From positions 8,922-31,570 of the forward strand of contig CAJTPH010000043.1 of NCBI GenBank assembly GCA_910578215.1: a stretch of 22,649 nt of DNA, in the 5' to 3' direction. Both the position numbers and the translations under genes were made by a program. This document shows positions 15,593 to 22,649 of this stretch, one piece after another. The notes below the pieces were generated by a model. That model saw nothing but the letters and a program-made list of their open reading frames with translations. It was not told the DNA's origin and searched no databases. This DNA is from an uncultured Acetatifactor sp. (lineage in GTDB: Bacteria; Bacillota; Clostridia; Lachnospirales; Lachnospiraceae). Position 1 is the first letter of the stretch. Each line of letters opens with the position of its first letter.

Positions 15593-17881
15593 ATGGTTAG
15601 ATTATTGGACGGCGGCGCTTATCTGGTGGGAGGGAACGAGATCATTCCCGATACGCCGGAGGCGGAAGCGGCGGTTCGGAGCAAAACCGGGAAGACTGTA
15701 ACGAAAAAGGAAGCGGCCGGGCAGACGATCTGCTTCGGCATTTTAAAGGACCACAATACCTCGGGTAACATGGACAAGCTGAAAATCAGATTTGACAAGC
15801 TTACCAGTCATGATATCACCTTTGTGGGCATTATACAGACGGCCAGGGCATCGGGGCTTCAGAAGTTTCCCATGCCCTATGTACTTACCAACTGCCATAA
15901 CTCCCTCTGTGCGGTGGGCGGCACCATTAACGAGGATGACCATATGTTTGGGCTTACCTGCGCGAAAAAGTACGGGGGAGTCTATGTGCCTCCTCATCAG
16001 GCGGTCATCCATCAGTTTGCCAGAGAGATGCTTGCCGGGGGCGGCAAAATGATTCTGGGCTCCGATTCCCACACGCGTTACGGCGCGCTGGGAACCATGG
16101 CGGTGGGAGAGGGCGGTCCCGAGCTGGTTAAGCAGCTGTTAAATCAGACCTATGACATCAATATGCCCGAGGTGGTGGGCGTGTACCTGACCGGAGCGCC
16201 GGTGAAGGGCGTTGGCCCTCAGGACGTGGCGCTTGCCATTATCGGGGCGGTGTTTAAAAACGGCTATGTGAAAAACAAGGTGATGGAGTTTGTGGGTCCC
16301 GGCGTGGAAGCTCTGAGCGCGGACTTCCGTATAGGCGTCGATGTCATGACTACGGAAACCACCTGTCTTTCCTCTATCTGGAAAACGGACAGCGAAATCA
16401 AGGAGTTCTACGAGATTCATGGGCGCGCCGGGGATTACAGGGAGCTTAATCCCGGTGAGGTTGCCTATTATGACGGTATGATTCAGGTGGACCTTTCTCA
16501 GATACGGCCCATGATTGCAATGCCGTTCCACCCCAGCAATACCTATACCATCGAGGAGCTGAACAGCAATCTCATGGATATTCTGGACGAGACGGAAAAG
16601 CGCGCACAGGTGAGTCTGGAAGGCGCGGTGGAGTTTCGTCTGAAGGATAAGGTAAGAAACGGCAAATTTATGGTGGACCAGGGTATCATAGCGGGCTGCG
16701 CGGGCGGCGGCTTTGAGAATATCTGCGCGGCGGCGGATATCCTTAAGGGCAGCAGCATCGGCACGGACGGCTTTACCCTGAGCGTGTACCCGGCATCCAT
16801 GCCCGTTTATATGGAGCTTATTAAAAACGGCTGTGCGGCGGCGATTATGGAGACTGGCGCTGTCATGAAGACGGCGTTCTGCGGACCCTGCTTCGGAGCG
16901 GGCGACACTCCGGCAAACAACGCCTTCAGCATCAGGCATTCCACCAGAAACTTCCCCAACCGTGAGGGAAGCAAGCTGCAGAACGGGCAGATTTCCTCCG
17001 TTGCATTGATGGACGCGCGTTCCATTGCGGCAACTGCCGCCAACAGGGGCGTGCTGACTCCGGCCACTGACTTTGACGGAGAAATCGGAAAGTATAAGTA
17101 CCATTTTGACAGTAAAATATATGCAAACAGGGTATTTGATTCTCACGGTGAGGCGGACCCTGATACGGAGATACAGTTCGGTCCCAATATCAAGGACTGG
17201 CCCGCTATGGGAGAGCTGCCGGAAAACCTTGTGCTGCAGGTGGTCAGCGAGATCCACGACCCGGTGACCACAACGGACGAGCTGATTCCCTCCGGCGAGA
17301 CCTCATCCTATCGTTCCAATCCTCTGGGGCTTGCCGAGTTTACCTTGAGCCGTAAGGACCCCGCATACGTTGGGCGTGCCAAGGCGGTTCGCGCCCTGGA
17401 GGAGGAGCGCATGAAGGGCGGTCATCCCTGCCATGTTCTGCCTGCCATCAAAGACGTGATGGCGCCGGTCAAGGAAAGGTATCCGGCGGTAAGCCATGAA
17501 AATACAGGCTTTGGCTCCACGATTTTTGCGGTGAAGCCCGGCGACGGTTCCGCGAGAGAGCAGGCGGCGTCCTGCCAGAAGGTGCTTGGCGGATGGGCAA
17601 ATATCGCCAATGAGTACGCCACCAAGCGTTACCGCTCCAATCTCATAAACTGGGGTATGCTGCCCTTCCTTATCAGAGAGGGAGAGCTGCCGTTCGGTAA
17701 TCTGGACTATCTGTTTATTCCCGGCATCAGGAAGGCCGTGGAGGAAAAGACGGAGGTCATTGCCGCGTATGTGGTAAAGGACGGACAGCTGAAGGAGTTT
17801 GAGCTTCGGCTGGGAGAGCTTACCGACGAAGAACGTCAGATTATTCTCAAGGGATGCCTGATCAATTATAACCGCGTATGA
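15593..17881 (+). CDS. Aconitase-superfamily hydratase (YbhJ-like)
   Basis: 762 residues with the aconitase layout. The [4Fe-4S] ligands are Cys369 (GCAGGGFENIC, in place of the usual G-S-C-T-N), Cys430 and Cys433 (FCGPCFGAGDTPANN). The segment IRHSTRNFPNREG replaces the usual SxNRNFxGR. The swivel-domain catalytic serine is Ser653 in GDGSAREQAA. The iron-sulfur and base residues look complete, but the substrate-contact loops differ from true aconitase. Proteins of this branch are annotated only as 'hydratase' (YbhJ type), and the substrate is not established. AGGAGGAG lies five bases before ATG 15593. An SseB-like gene follows 66 bases downstream without a terminator between. No citrate synthase or isocitrate dehydrogenase is nearby, so a TCA role is not implied by context. 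Confidence 0.85.
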   Translation: MVRLLDGGAYLVGGNEIIPDTPEAEAAVRSKTGKTVTKKEAAGQTICFGILKDHNTSGNMDKLKIRFDKLTSHDITFVGIIQTARASGLQKFPMPYVLTNCHNSLCAVGGTINEDDHMFGLTCAKKYGGVYVPPHQAVIHQFAREMLAGGGKMILGSDSHTRYGALGTMAVGEGGPELVKQLLNQTYDINMPEVVGVYLTGAPVKGVGPQDVALAIIGAVFKNGYVKNKVMEFVGPGVEALSADFRIGVDVMTTETTCLSSIWKTDSEIKEFYEIHGRAGDYRELNPGEVAYYDGMIQVDLSQIRPMIAMPFHPSNTYTIEELNSNLMDILDETEKRAQVSLEGAVEFRLKDKVRNGKFMVDQGIIAGCAGGGFENICAAADILKGSSIGTDGFTLSVYPASMPVYMELIKNGCAAAIMETGAVMKTAFCGPCFGAGDTPANNAFSIRHSTRNFPNREGSKLQNGQISSVALMDARSIAATAANRGVLTPATDFDGEIGKYKYHFDSKIYANRVFDSHGEADPDTEIQFGPNIKDWPAMGELPENLVLQVVSEIHDPVTTTDELIPSGETSSYRSNPLGLAEFTLSRKDPAYVGRAKAVRALEEERMKGGHPCHVLPAIKDVMAPVKERYPAVSHENTGFGSTIFAVKPGDGSAREQAASCQKVLGGWANIANEYATKRYRSNLINWGMLPFLIREGELPFGNLDYLFIPGIRKAVEEKTEVIAAYVVKDGQLKEFELRLGELTDEERQIILKGCLINYNRV

Positions 17882-17947
17882 GGCGGGAGGCTTCTGTAAA
17901 GGAAACGATGCACTAAATAGCATGACGAATCTGGAAAGGACGGGAAA

Positions 17948-18451
17948 ATGGAGTTTAACAAAACGGTATCCAACCCAATGCTGGTGGGGACCATTGAGCT
18001 TATGAAGGCGGAGGATACCCCGGAGCACCGGGGGATGTTTGTGGAGGAGCTGACAAAGGCGTCGTTTCTGTCGCCGGCGGTAATACAGCCCATGCCTGAG
18101 GAGGATGCGGAGGGGAAGACCGTCATTGCACCGGGCAGTAAGGTGCAGCTTCCCATGCTTACCTCCGGCGACGGAAAGCATTTTTTCATGGCGTTTACCG
18201 ATGAGGGCGAATATGGAAGATGGCTGGAGAAGACGAAGGAGAAGCTGCCGAAATTTGCCCTTACCATAGAGGAATATGCGGCGATGCTGTTTCGTAGGGA
18301 CCCTCAGGGGAACATGAGCACGGCGCTGGGGGTGGTGATAAATCCTTTCGGGGCAAATATTATCCTGCCAAAGGAGATGCTTGCGGGCATTATGTCTGCG
18401 AGGATTGCGCAAATGCAGAAGGATATGGGAACAAATTCCAATAAGCTCTAA
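17948..18451 (+). CDS. SseB-family protein
   Basis: 167 residues, cytoplasmic. SseB N-terminal domain features: a helical start (NPMLVGTIELMKAEDTPEHR), two short strands around KVQLPMLTSGDGKHFFMAFT, and the typical closing strand-helix GVVINPFGANIILPKEML. SseB-like proteins are widespread in Firmicutes with no settled function; the name comes from an E. coli protein linked to serine sensitivity. ATG 17948 follows AAGGACGGG. The 66-base gap after the hydratase and the strong terminator downstream suggest these two genes share a transcript. Confidence 0.75.
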   Translation: MEFNKTVSNPMLVGTIELMKAEDTPEHRGMFVEELTKASFLSPAVIQPMPEEDAEGKTVIAPGSKVQLPMLTSGDGKHFFMAFTDEGEYGRWLEKTKEKLPKFALTIEEYAAMLFRRDPQGNMSTALGVVINPFGANIILPKEMLAGIMSARIAQMQKDMGTNSNKL

Positions 18452-18534
18452 AGCATAAAAATTTTGTGCCGATATATTTTGTACAGGAAGACAGTTGGGC
18501 CGACTGTCTGCCGGGTACAATATGGACACCACGG

Positions 18535-18584
18535 ACGGTATTTATATGGGGGAAAGGATTTCCCCGTATAGGTGCCGTTTTTTT
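18535..18584 (+). terminator. Intrinsic terminator after the SseB-like gene
   Basis: Long hairpin: ACGGTA and TATATGGGG on the left pair with CCCCGTATA and TGCCGT on the right, with a few mismatches and G-U pairs. Seven T follow (18578-18584). A smaller hairpin, GACAGT/ACTGTC, lies upstream at 18490-18508. TACAAT at 18516-18521 could be a -10 element, in which case this hairpin might instead act as an attenuator for what follows. Confidence 0.7.
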
Positions 18585-18588
18585 ATGA

Positions 18589-18735
18589 AACCCTGCCTAT
18601 GTACAGGGGAGCGACAGGAGGTCGCAGGTAAAAGGTTCCAGCCTGTCGAGGCGTCTGCACCAGGGAAGGTGGGAGCTGAGGCGGCGAAGAATGGGTGGAC
18701 ATGAACGGGCATAAAACAGCCTTGGAACAGGAAAA
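18589..18735 (+). ncRNA. Structured untranslated RNA, possibly raiA-like
   Basis: No protein frame is convincing here, yet the stretch is dense in short complementary segments. CCCTG/CAGGG makes a hairpin at ~18592-18609. GCGAC/GTCGC makes one at ~18610-18625. GCCT/AGGC closes a GTCG loop. CACC/GGTG closes around AGGGAA. A long-range stem joins GTTCCA (~18637) with TGGAAC (~18723). The 3' half (GGGTGGACATGAACGGGCAT, then AAAACAGCC) is purine-rich and looks like conserved RNA core. From memory it resembles the raiA ncRNA motif of Firmicutes, but I could not check this. It ends next to the AAAGGAG of the following gene, so it could be a leader RNA or a separate ncRNA whose 3' end abuts the gene. 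Confidence 0.5.
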
Positions 18736-18749
18736 AAGGAGAAAAAGGA

Positions 18750-19949
18750 TTGATAATTGATTCCGGCAGAGTAGGAATGGAATCCGCAAGAAGCTACAGT
18801 AAGGCTTCAACATCGATTCGTCGATTTGTGATAACGGACTATCGAGACGAACCGACACAGGGCGGCGGCGCCCTGAATGCAGCAGTGAGCGGCGATGCTC
18901 AAAATCCGGAGGGAGCAGAGGAAAAAGAGGGAAAAAAGGCAGAGCAGACGGGGAATTCGCTTCAGGACTGGCAGGCGCGCTTTCAGTCGGCGGGTACAAG
19001 GGTGAATATCCGAAGCTCTGCCAGCCGGACGGCGGAGGATATTCGGCAGACCACGATACGATATATTTTTGATCTGCTGTTTTCCTCAAGGAGAAGCCGT
19101 ATGAGCCGCTGGAGGGAGGATAGGGGGCTTCAGTCCTTTGGGTACGGAGCAGGCGCGGAAGCGCAGCCTGGTCTGAGCGGCGGTCAGAATGCTTCGGGGA
19201 GCAGTCTTCATATGAATTCCGAAAAGGTATCCACGGCCATGGGGTCTCAAAGCTCTGCCGTTAATATGAAGCTTTTGAGCTACAGTCAGGAAACCCTTCA
19301 GGTAGAGTCGGAGGACACGTCGTTTTCCACCGTGGGAACCGTGCGTACCGCCGACGGCAGGGAAATTCATTTCAATGTGAATGTGGAAATGAGCAGGCAT
19401 TTTCAAGAGACATTCCGGGAGGAGCTGGAGCTGGCGTCGTTTACCATGTGCGATCCCCTTGTGATAAATCTGGACACGGATGTGGCTTCGCTGTCCGATC
19501 AGACCTTTTATTTTGATATCGATGGGGACGGAGAGACGGATGAGGTGTCAAGGCTGGGAGCCGGCAGCGGTTATCTGGCTCTGGATAAAAACGGAGACGG
19601 CGTCATTAACGACGGAAGCGAGCTGTTTGGAACGGCAAGCGGCAACGGCTTTGCGGATCTGGCAAGGTATGACGAGGACGGAAACGGCTGGATCGACGAG
19701 AACGATGCCGTATGGAGTAAGCTGAAGATATGGGCAAAGGACGAAAACGGGAAGGATGTGCTCTACAGCCTTGCCGACAAGGGCGTGGGAGCGATATGCC
19801 TGCAGAATGTTTCGACGGATTTCACTCTGAAGGGGCAGAACGGACAGACCAACGGAGCGATCCGCAACAGCGGTATTTTTCTTTATGAAAACGGAAATGT
19901 GGGAACCGTGCAGCATGTAGATGTTGCAAAGTATGACAAGGGGGCATAA
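18750..19949 (+). CDS. Protein with calcium-binding (EF-hand/dockerin-like) loops, function unknown
   Basis: 399 residues. The start is TTG 18750: AAAGGAG sits eight bases before it, and the N-terminus MIIDSGRVGMESARSY looks natural. No signal peptide or membrane span. Residues ~30-200 are polar, Ser/Gly/Glu-rich and probably disordered. From ~245 comes a folded domain with three Asp/Asn loops: DIDGDGETD (Asp256), DKNGDGVIND (Asp279) and DEDGNGWID (Asp308), followed by a conserved-looking beta region (LADKGVGAICLQNVSTDFTL). Comparable domains occur in calcium-binding bacterial surface proteins, although no export signal is visible here. The gene is preceded by the structured RNA and ends in its own terminator. 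Role unknown; Ca binding is inferred from the loop pattern. Confidence 0.75.
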   Translation: MIIDSGRVGMESARSYSKASTSIRRFVITDYRDEPTQGGGALNAAVSGDAQNPEGAEEKEGKKAEQTGNSLQDWQARFQSAGTRVNIRSSASRTAEDIRQTTIRYIFDLLFSSRRSRMSRWREDRGLQSFGYGAGAEAQPGLSGGQNASGSSLHMNSEKVSTAMGSQSSAVNMKLLSYSQETLQVESEDTSFSTVGTVRTADGREIHFNVNVEMSRHFQETFREELELASFTMCDPLVINLDTDVASLSDQTFYFDIDGDGETDEVSRLGAGSGYLALDKNGDGVINDGSELFGTASGNGFADLARYDEDGNGWIDENDAVWSKLKIWAKDENGKDVLYSLADKGVGAICLQNVSTDFTLKGQNGQTNGAIRNSGIFLYENGNVGTVQHVDVAKYDKGA

Positions 19950-19966
19950 AGCCCTCTTGTTTTTTT
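19936..19966 (+). terminator. Intrinsic terminator overlapping the stop codon
   Basis: ACAAGGGGGC (19936-19945) pairs with GCCCTCTTGT (19951-19960), including one G-U pair. The loop ATAAA contains part of the TAA stop, and T-rich sequence follows to 19966. Confidence 0.85.
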
Positions 19967-19975
19967 AATTATTCT

Positions 19976-20004
19976 GCATAATTTTTTCCTCTTAGGGCAA
20001 AATG
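19976..20004 (+). promoter_or_regulatory. Sigma-F/forespore-type promoter
   Basis: GCATA (19976-19980) fits the sigma-F -35 pattern GYWTA. After a 14-base spacer, GGGCAAAATG (19995-20004) fits the -10 pattern GGnnAnAnTR. It lies alone between the previous terminator and the M23-like gene. No SigA-type pair is visible there. The match is to consensus by eye. Confidence 0.5.
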
Positions 20005-20055
20005 ATAGCGAAGTAATATCTGACATATGCTCGAAAAAAGGAAGGGATGGCAGCT

Positions 20056-21033
20056 ATGAGAAAAAACAATAAAAGAAACAATGCAAAAAAGGAACGTGTA
20101 ATCATGATTGCCTCGTCGGTCTTTGTGCTTTCGGCACTGACACTGACAGGGATCTACATGAAGTCTGTCAACAGGGAATCGCAGGATGACGGTTATATGA
20201 TCGATTTCACGGCTCTGGAGAACGACGCGGAGGACAAGCTTCAGGAAATTGCCCAAAACGATCAGGATGGCGCCGGAACGGGGATAAACAATCCCTTCGG
20301 AGGCGATTTGAACGCAATATTGGATGATGAAATGGACTTTTTGCCTTCGGAGGAGGTCGATTCCGGGATGATAGAGATTCCCGGGCTGACAGACGGCGTG
20401 CAGATTCAGCCGGAGGTGCCTTCTCAGGGAGAGCCGGTACTTCCCAAGGAGACGACAGCGCCGCCTGCGGAGACTCAAAAGCCGGCGTCATCCGGGGAGC
20501 CGAAGCAGCCGGATGCAGGGCAGAAGGTATCGGAGGAGCAGGAAAGAAATCAGACGGAAAACGAGCAGCCTGAAAAGATACAGCCCACGGAGGGTACGGT
20601 GGTGGCACAGGCCCTTAACTTTGCGGAGAGCCAGGGTCTGCTGCGCCCGGTAAGCGGCGGGATACTGATGCCATACAGCATGGACCGCAGCATTTATTTT
20701 TCCACAATGCGCGATTACAGATACAATCCCGCGCTGGTGCTTGAGGCCGAGACAGGAACGCAGATTTCCGCATGCGCTACGGGCAAGGTAATCAATATTT
20801 TCAGCAATGAGGAGATCGGGCACGCGATCACCATGGATCTGGGTAACGGATATCACATTACCTACGGCCAGCTTGAGGGTATCAACGTAACCCTGAACAG
20901 CTATGTAAACAAGGGTGACCTGATAGGTTCCATCGCGGCTCCCACAAAATATTACTGTGTGGAGGGAAGCAACCTGTATCTTGCGATGACAAAGGACGGA
21001 CAGCCGGTTGACCCGGAGCCGCTGTTTAGATAG
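20056..21033 (+). CDS. Degenerate M23/LytM-domain membrane protein, SpoIIQ-like
   Basis: 325 residues from ATG 20056, nine bases after AAGGAAGGG; ATG 20047 is too close to that site. A basic N-tail is followed by one membrane span (VIMIASSVFVLSALTLTGIY), a long Glu/Pro/Gln-rich linker, and a C-terminal M23-type domain from ~205 (LRPVSGGILMPYSMDRSIYF ... ATGKVINIF ... MDLGNGYHITYGQLEGINVT ... VNKGDLIGSIA). The zinc ligands are gone: the usual HxxxD site reads RDYRYNPAL and the HxH strand reads NLYLAM. This is what is seen in SpoIIQ, the forespore partner of SpoIIIAH in engulfment, whose B. subtilis form is also inactive. The sigma-F-like promoter agrees. SpoIIIA genes are not in the window, so the name stays tentative. 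Confidence 0.7.
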   Translation: MRKNNKRNNAKKERVIMIASSVFVLSALTLTGIYMKSVNRESQDDGYMIDFTALENDAEDKLQEIAQNDQDGAGTGINNPFGGDLNAILDDEMDFLPSEEVDSGMIEIPGLTDGVQIQPEVPSQGEPVLPKETTAPPAETQKPASSGEPKQPDAGQKVSEEQERNQTENEQPEKIQPTEGTVVAQALNFAESQGLLRPVSGGILMPYSMDRSIYFSTMRDYRYNPALVLEAETGTQISACATGKVINIFSNEEIGHAITMDLGNGYHITYGQLEGINVTLNSYVNKGDLIGSIAAPTKYYCVEGSNLYLAMTKDGQPVDPEPLFR

Positions 21034-21051
21034 AACGGAATCTGAAATAAA

Positions 21052-21169
21052 AAAAACAGTCTCGCAGAGCGGAGACGCCCCGGGAAGAATTTTACAGCTG
21101 TGTCCTGAACAGATGGAAAATGCTTCCCCTATAGGGGGCGGCGCAGAGCGGAGACGGAACTGGAATAAT
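21052..21169 (+). repeat. Tandem repeat unit, copy 1 (118 bp)
   Basis: Begins AAAAACAGTCTCG and ends GGAACTGGAATAAT. Nearly identical to the next 116 bases. Contains GTCTC/GAGAC, an imperfect stem GGGAAGAATTTT with GAAAATGCTTCCC around a CTGT/ACAG hairpin, and CCCCTATAGGGG. It therefore folds into one large hairpin as RNA. Confidence 0.9.
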
Positions 21170-21285
21170 AAAAACAGTCTCGAAGCGGAGACGCCCCGGG
21201 AAGAATTTTACAGCTGTGTCCTGAACAGATGGAAAATGCTTCCCCTATAGGGGGCGGCGCAGAGCAGAGACGGAACTGGAATAAT
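21170..21285 (+). repeat. Tandem repeat unit, copy 2 (116 bp)
   Basis: Second copy of the unit starting at 21052. Differences: two bases missing around 21182 and one substitution (AGAGCAGAGAC for AGAGCGGAGAC). It ends two bases before the ATG of the amidohydrolase gene, so the repeat supplies that gene's ribosome-binding region. Confidence 0.9.
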
Positions 21286-21287
21286 AT

Positions 21288-22478
21288 ATGTATATTTTGG
21301 GCGGAACAATTAAGACCATGGCGGGTGCGGATATCGAAAACGGCTGCATTCGTATAGAAAATGGCAGGATAGCGGAAATCGGAAAGCGGGATGAAATTAA
21401 AGTTCATCCCGCTGACTGTGAGCAGGTGATCGAGGCGGCGGACGGCATTATTATGCCCGGCTTAATTGAAGCGCATTGTCACATGGGCATTATGGAGGAA
21501 AAGAAGGGAATGGAGGGGGACGACTGTAATGAGACGGTGAATCCCATAACCCCTTATCTTCGCGCCGTGGATGCCATCAACACAATGGACGCGGCGTTTG
21601 ACGACGCAGTGAGGGCGGGAATTACCGGGGCAATGATTGGCCCAGGAAGCTCCAACGTGGCGGGAGGGCAATTCGCTTTCCTTAAGACAAAGGGCCGCAG
21701 GGTGGACGAGCTGATCGTAAAGGCGCCGGCAGCCATGAAGGTTGCCTTTGGAGAAAATCCAAAGGTGAATTATTCCGGGCAGGGGAAAAGCCCGTCAACA
21801 AGAATGGCGGTTGCCGGAATGCTCCGGGAAGAACTGACAAGAGCGTCACAATATGCCCGGAACAAGAAGAAGGCGTTGGACAACGGCGAGGATTTTGCGG
21901 AGGATTTTTCCCTGGAATGCTGGCTTCCGGTGCTGTCCCGGGAAATTCCGTTAAAGGCGCATGTGCACCGGGTGGACGATATATTCACGGCGGTCAGAAT
22001 AGCAAAGGAATTTAATTTAAAGATGACGCTGGACCATTGCTCGGAGGGGCATCTGATTGCGGATGAGCTGGCAAAGGAGGGATTTCCTGCCATTGTGGGT
22101 CCGGATCTTGCCAGCCGAAGCAAAATTGAAGTGCAGAATATGGCGTTTAAAACGGTGGGAGTGTTGAACCGTGCGGGAGTAATGACCGCCGTCACCACAG
22201 ACCATCCGGTCTCTCTGATTCAATCCCTTCCGCTGTGTGCCGGGCTGGCGGTAAAGTCCGGGCTGCCTCTGGAGGAGGGATACAAGGCGATCACCATATA
22301 CCCTGCGATCATCTGCGGGGTGGCGGACAGGGTCGGCAGCCTGGAAGTGGGCAAGGATGCGGATATTGCCATTTTCAGCGGAAATCCCATGGAGGTCTTT
22401 ACGGAGACGCTGTACACCATAATCAACGGCCAACTCGTCTTTGACGGTAAAAAGACTTGTTATATGGGGGATTTATGA
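21288..22478 (+). CDS. Amidohydrolase (imidazolonepropionase-like metal-dependent hydrolase)
   Basis: 396 residues of the amidohydrolase superfamily (TIM barrel plus small beta domain). Metal and catalytic residues: HCH (His63, His65) after GLIEAHCHMG, His225 and His227 in KAHVHR, His250 in LDHCSEGH, and Asp305 in TTDHPV. The beta-sandwich is formed by the first 55 and last 50 residues (IENGRIAEIG; GSLEVGKDADIAIFSGNP). The layout resembles imidazolonepropionase-like subfamily enzymes, but no histidine-degradation gene is adjacent, so the substrate is unknown. The start at ATG 21288 gives the usual 'MYILGGTIKTM' opening. The ribosome site is weak (GGA at 21278) and belongs to the upstream tandem repeat. 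The gene appears complete. Confidence 0.85.
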   Translation: MYILGGTIKTMAGADIENGCIRIENGRIAEIGKRDEIKVHPADCEQVIEAADGIIMPGLIEAHCHMGIMEEKKGMEGDDCNETVNPITPYLRAVDAINTMDAAFDDAVRAGITGAMIGPGSSNVAGGQFAFLKTKGRRVDELIVKAPAAMKVAFGENPKVNYSGQGKSPSTRMAVAGMLREELTRASQYARNKKKALDNGEDFAEDFSLECWLPVLSREIPLKAHVHRVDDIFTAVRIAKEFNLKMTLDHCSEGHLIADELAKEGFPAIVGPDLASRSKIEVQNMAFKTVGVLNRAGVMTAVTTDHPVSLIQSLPLCAGLAVKSGLPLEEGYKAITIYPAIICGVADRVGSLEVGKDADIAIFSGNPMEVFTETLYTIINGQLVFDGKKTCYMGDL

Positions 22479-22507
22479 TATAATGTTGACGCGGAAGCAG
22501 CGTCAAC
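22457..22507 (+). promoter_or_regulatory. Promoter with an inverted repeat over the start site
   Basis: TTGTTA (22457-22462), 16-base spacer, perfect TATAAT (22479-22484) directly after the amidohydrolase stop. The perfect inverted repeat GTTGACGC-N7-GCGTCAAC (22485-22507) lies exactly where transcription would begin, as expected for an operator. The gene it controls lies beyond the window. The repeat could also be a short hairpin at the RNA 5' end. Confidence 0.5.
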
Positions 22508-22519
22508 TACTGAATCCAT

Positions 22520-22623
22520 ATGCGCCGGGGCGCATGAGATTAAGGAATAATAGACTCAAGAATCCAGCCGCTGCGCGCCTGACGCGCAATGCGCTTAAAA
22601 TCTGCTTAGCAGATTTGATTCTT
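22520..22623. repeat. Cluster of palindromic repeats at the right edge
   Basis: ATGCGCC-GG-GGCGCAT at 22520-22535. AAATCTGC-TTA-GCAGATTT at 22598-22616, enclosed by AAGAATC (22558-22564) and GATTCTT (22617-22623), with GC-rich GCGC runs between. No frame is open through it. It resembles a REP-like intergenic element or a terminator with a weak T-run; copies elsewhere in the genome cannot be checked here. Confidence 0.5.
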
Positions 22624-22649
22624 TTGTTGCCATATCAGGTGAAATCAAA

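Noticed and set aside
16139..17257. 372-codon open frame on the minus strand inside the hydratase gene
   Set aside because: It is a shadow of the aconitase-family frame, rich in His/Arg/Ala as expected from antisense, with no independent start signal.
17303..18532. 409-codon open frame on the minus strand across the hydratase and SseB-like genes
   Set aside because: It covers two genes that are convincing on the plus strand and has the odd composition of an antisense frame.
18495..18704. Short plus-strand frame before the Ca-loop gene
   Set aside because: It crosses a terminator hairpin and the structured RNA and has no ribosome site.
21008..21250. 80-codon plus-strand frame through the tandem repeats
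   Set aside because: It consists mostly of repeat DNA with the same peptide appearing twice, and has no ribosome site.
1..22649. CRISPR arrays, rRNA and tRNA genes
   Set aside because: No regularly spaced short repeats and no tRNA cloverleaf or rRNA sequence were seen. The only tandem repeat is the two-copy unit at 21052-21285.

Overview
The window looks like a Lachnospiraceae-type (Clostridia) chromosome. The evidence is a type 2 isoleucyl-tRNA synthetase tail, a soluble multi-PAS hybrid kinase with two receiver domains, a BlaI/BlaR1-like pair, a glycogen phosphorylase, a hydratase of the aconitase family, an SseB-like protein, and a degenerate M23 protein behind a forespore-type promoter. 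Genus cannot be fixed from the sequence alone.

Layout. 1-1010: end of ileS. 1108-4429: an orphan hybrid histidine kinase with its own promoter and terminator. 4549-6472: a BlaI-like repressor overlapping a BlaR1-like membrane metalloprotease, then a small secreted aromatic-rich peptide. 6473-12506: a scar. A decayed host-like ORF (6707-7306) is followed by an AT-rich, clearly foreign block. That block holds a three-frame remnant of a large serine recombinase (minus strand), a C-terminal fragment of a type III restriction/DEAD-box helicase nuclease abutting an IS110 transposase fragment, a DUF262 + AlbA_2-like gene split by one in-frame amber codon, an intact DUF1016 (YhcG-like) PD-(D/E)XK nuclease, and what may be the first ~70 codons of a TOTE-type primase/helicase. 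I read it as the eroded remains of a mobile defence island in which only the DUF1016 gene, and perhaps the DUF262 half, are still intact. 12506-12833: a frameshifted membrane-anchored small protein on the minus strand, overlapped by the glgP promoter.

12760-15489: glgP with promoter and terminator. 15500-18584: hydratase + SseB-like protein, probably one transcript. 18589-18735: a strongly structured untranslated RNA, possibly raiA-like, leading into a Ca-binding-loop protein with a TTG start. 19976-21033: SpoIIQ-like degenerate M23 protein behind a sigma-F-like promoter. 21052-21285: a ~117 bp unit duplicated in tandem, running up to the start of an amidohydrolase (21288-22478). The right edge has a promoter with an inverted repeat over the start site and further palindromic repeats.

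The best leads for something undescribed are the amber-split DUF262-AlbA protein and its defence neighbours, the BlaI/BlaR-like unit whose third member is a secreted peptide rather than a beta-lactamase, the structured RNA at 18.6 kb, and the tandem hairpin repeat at 21.1 kb.
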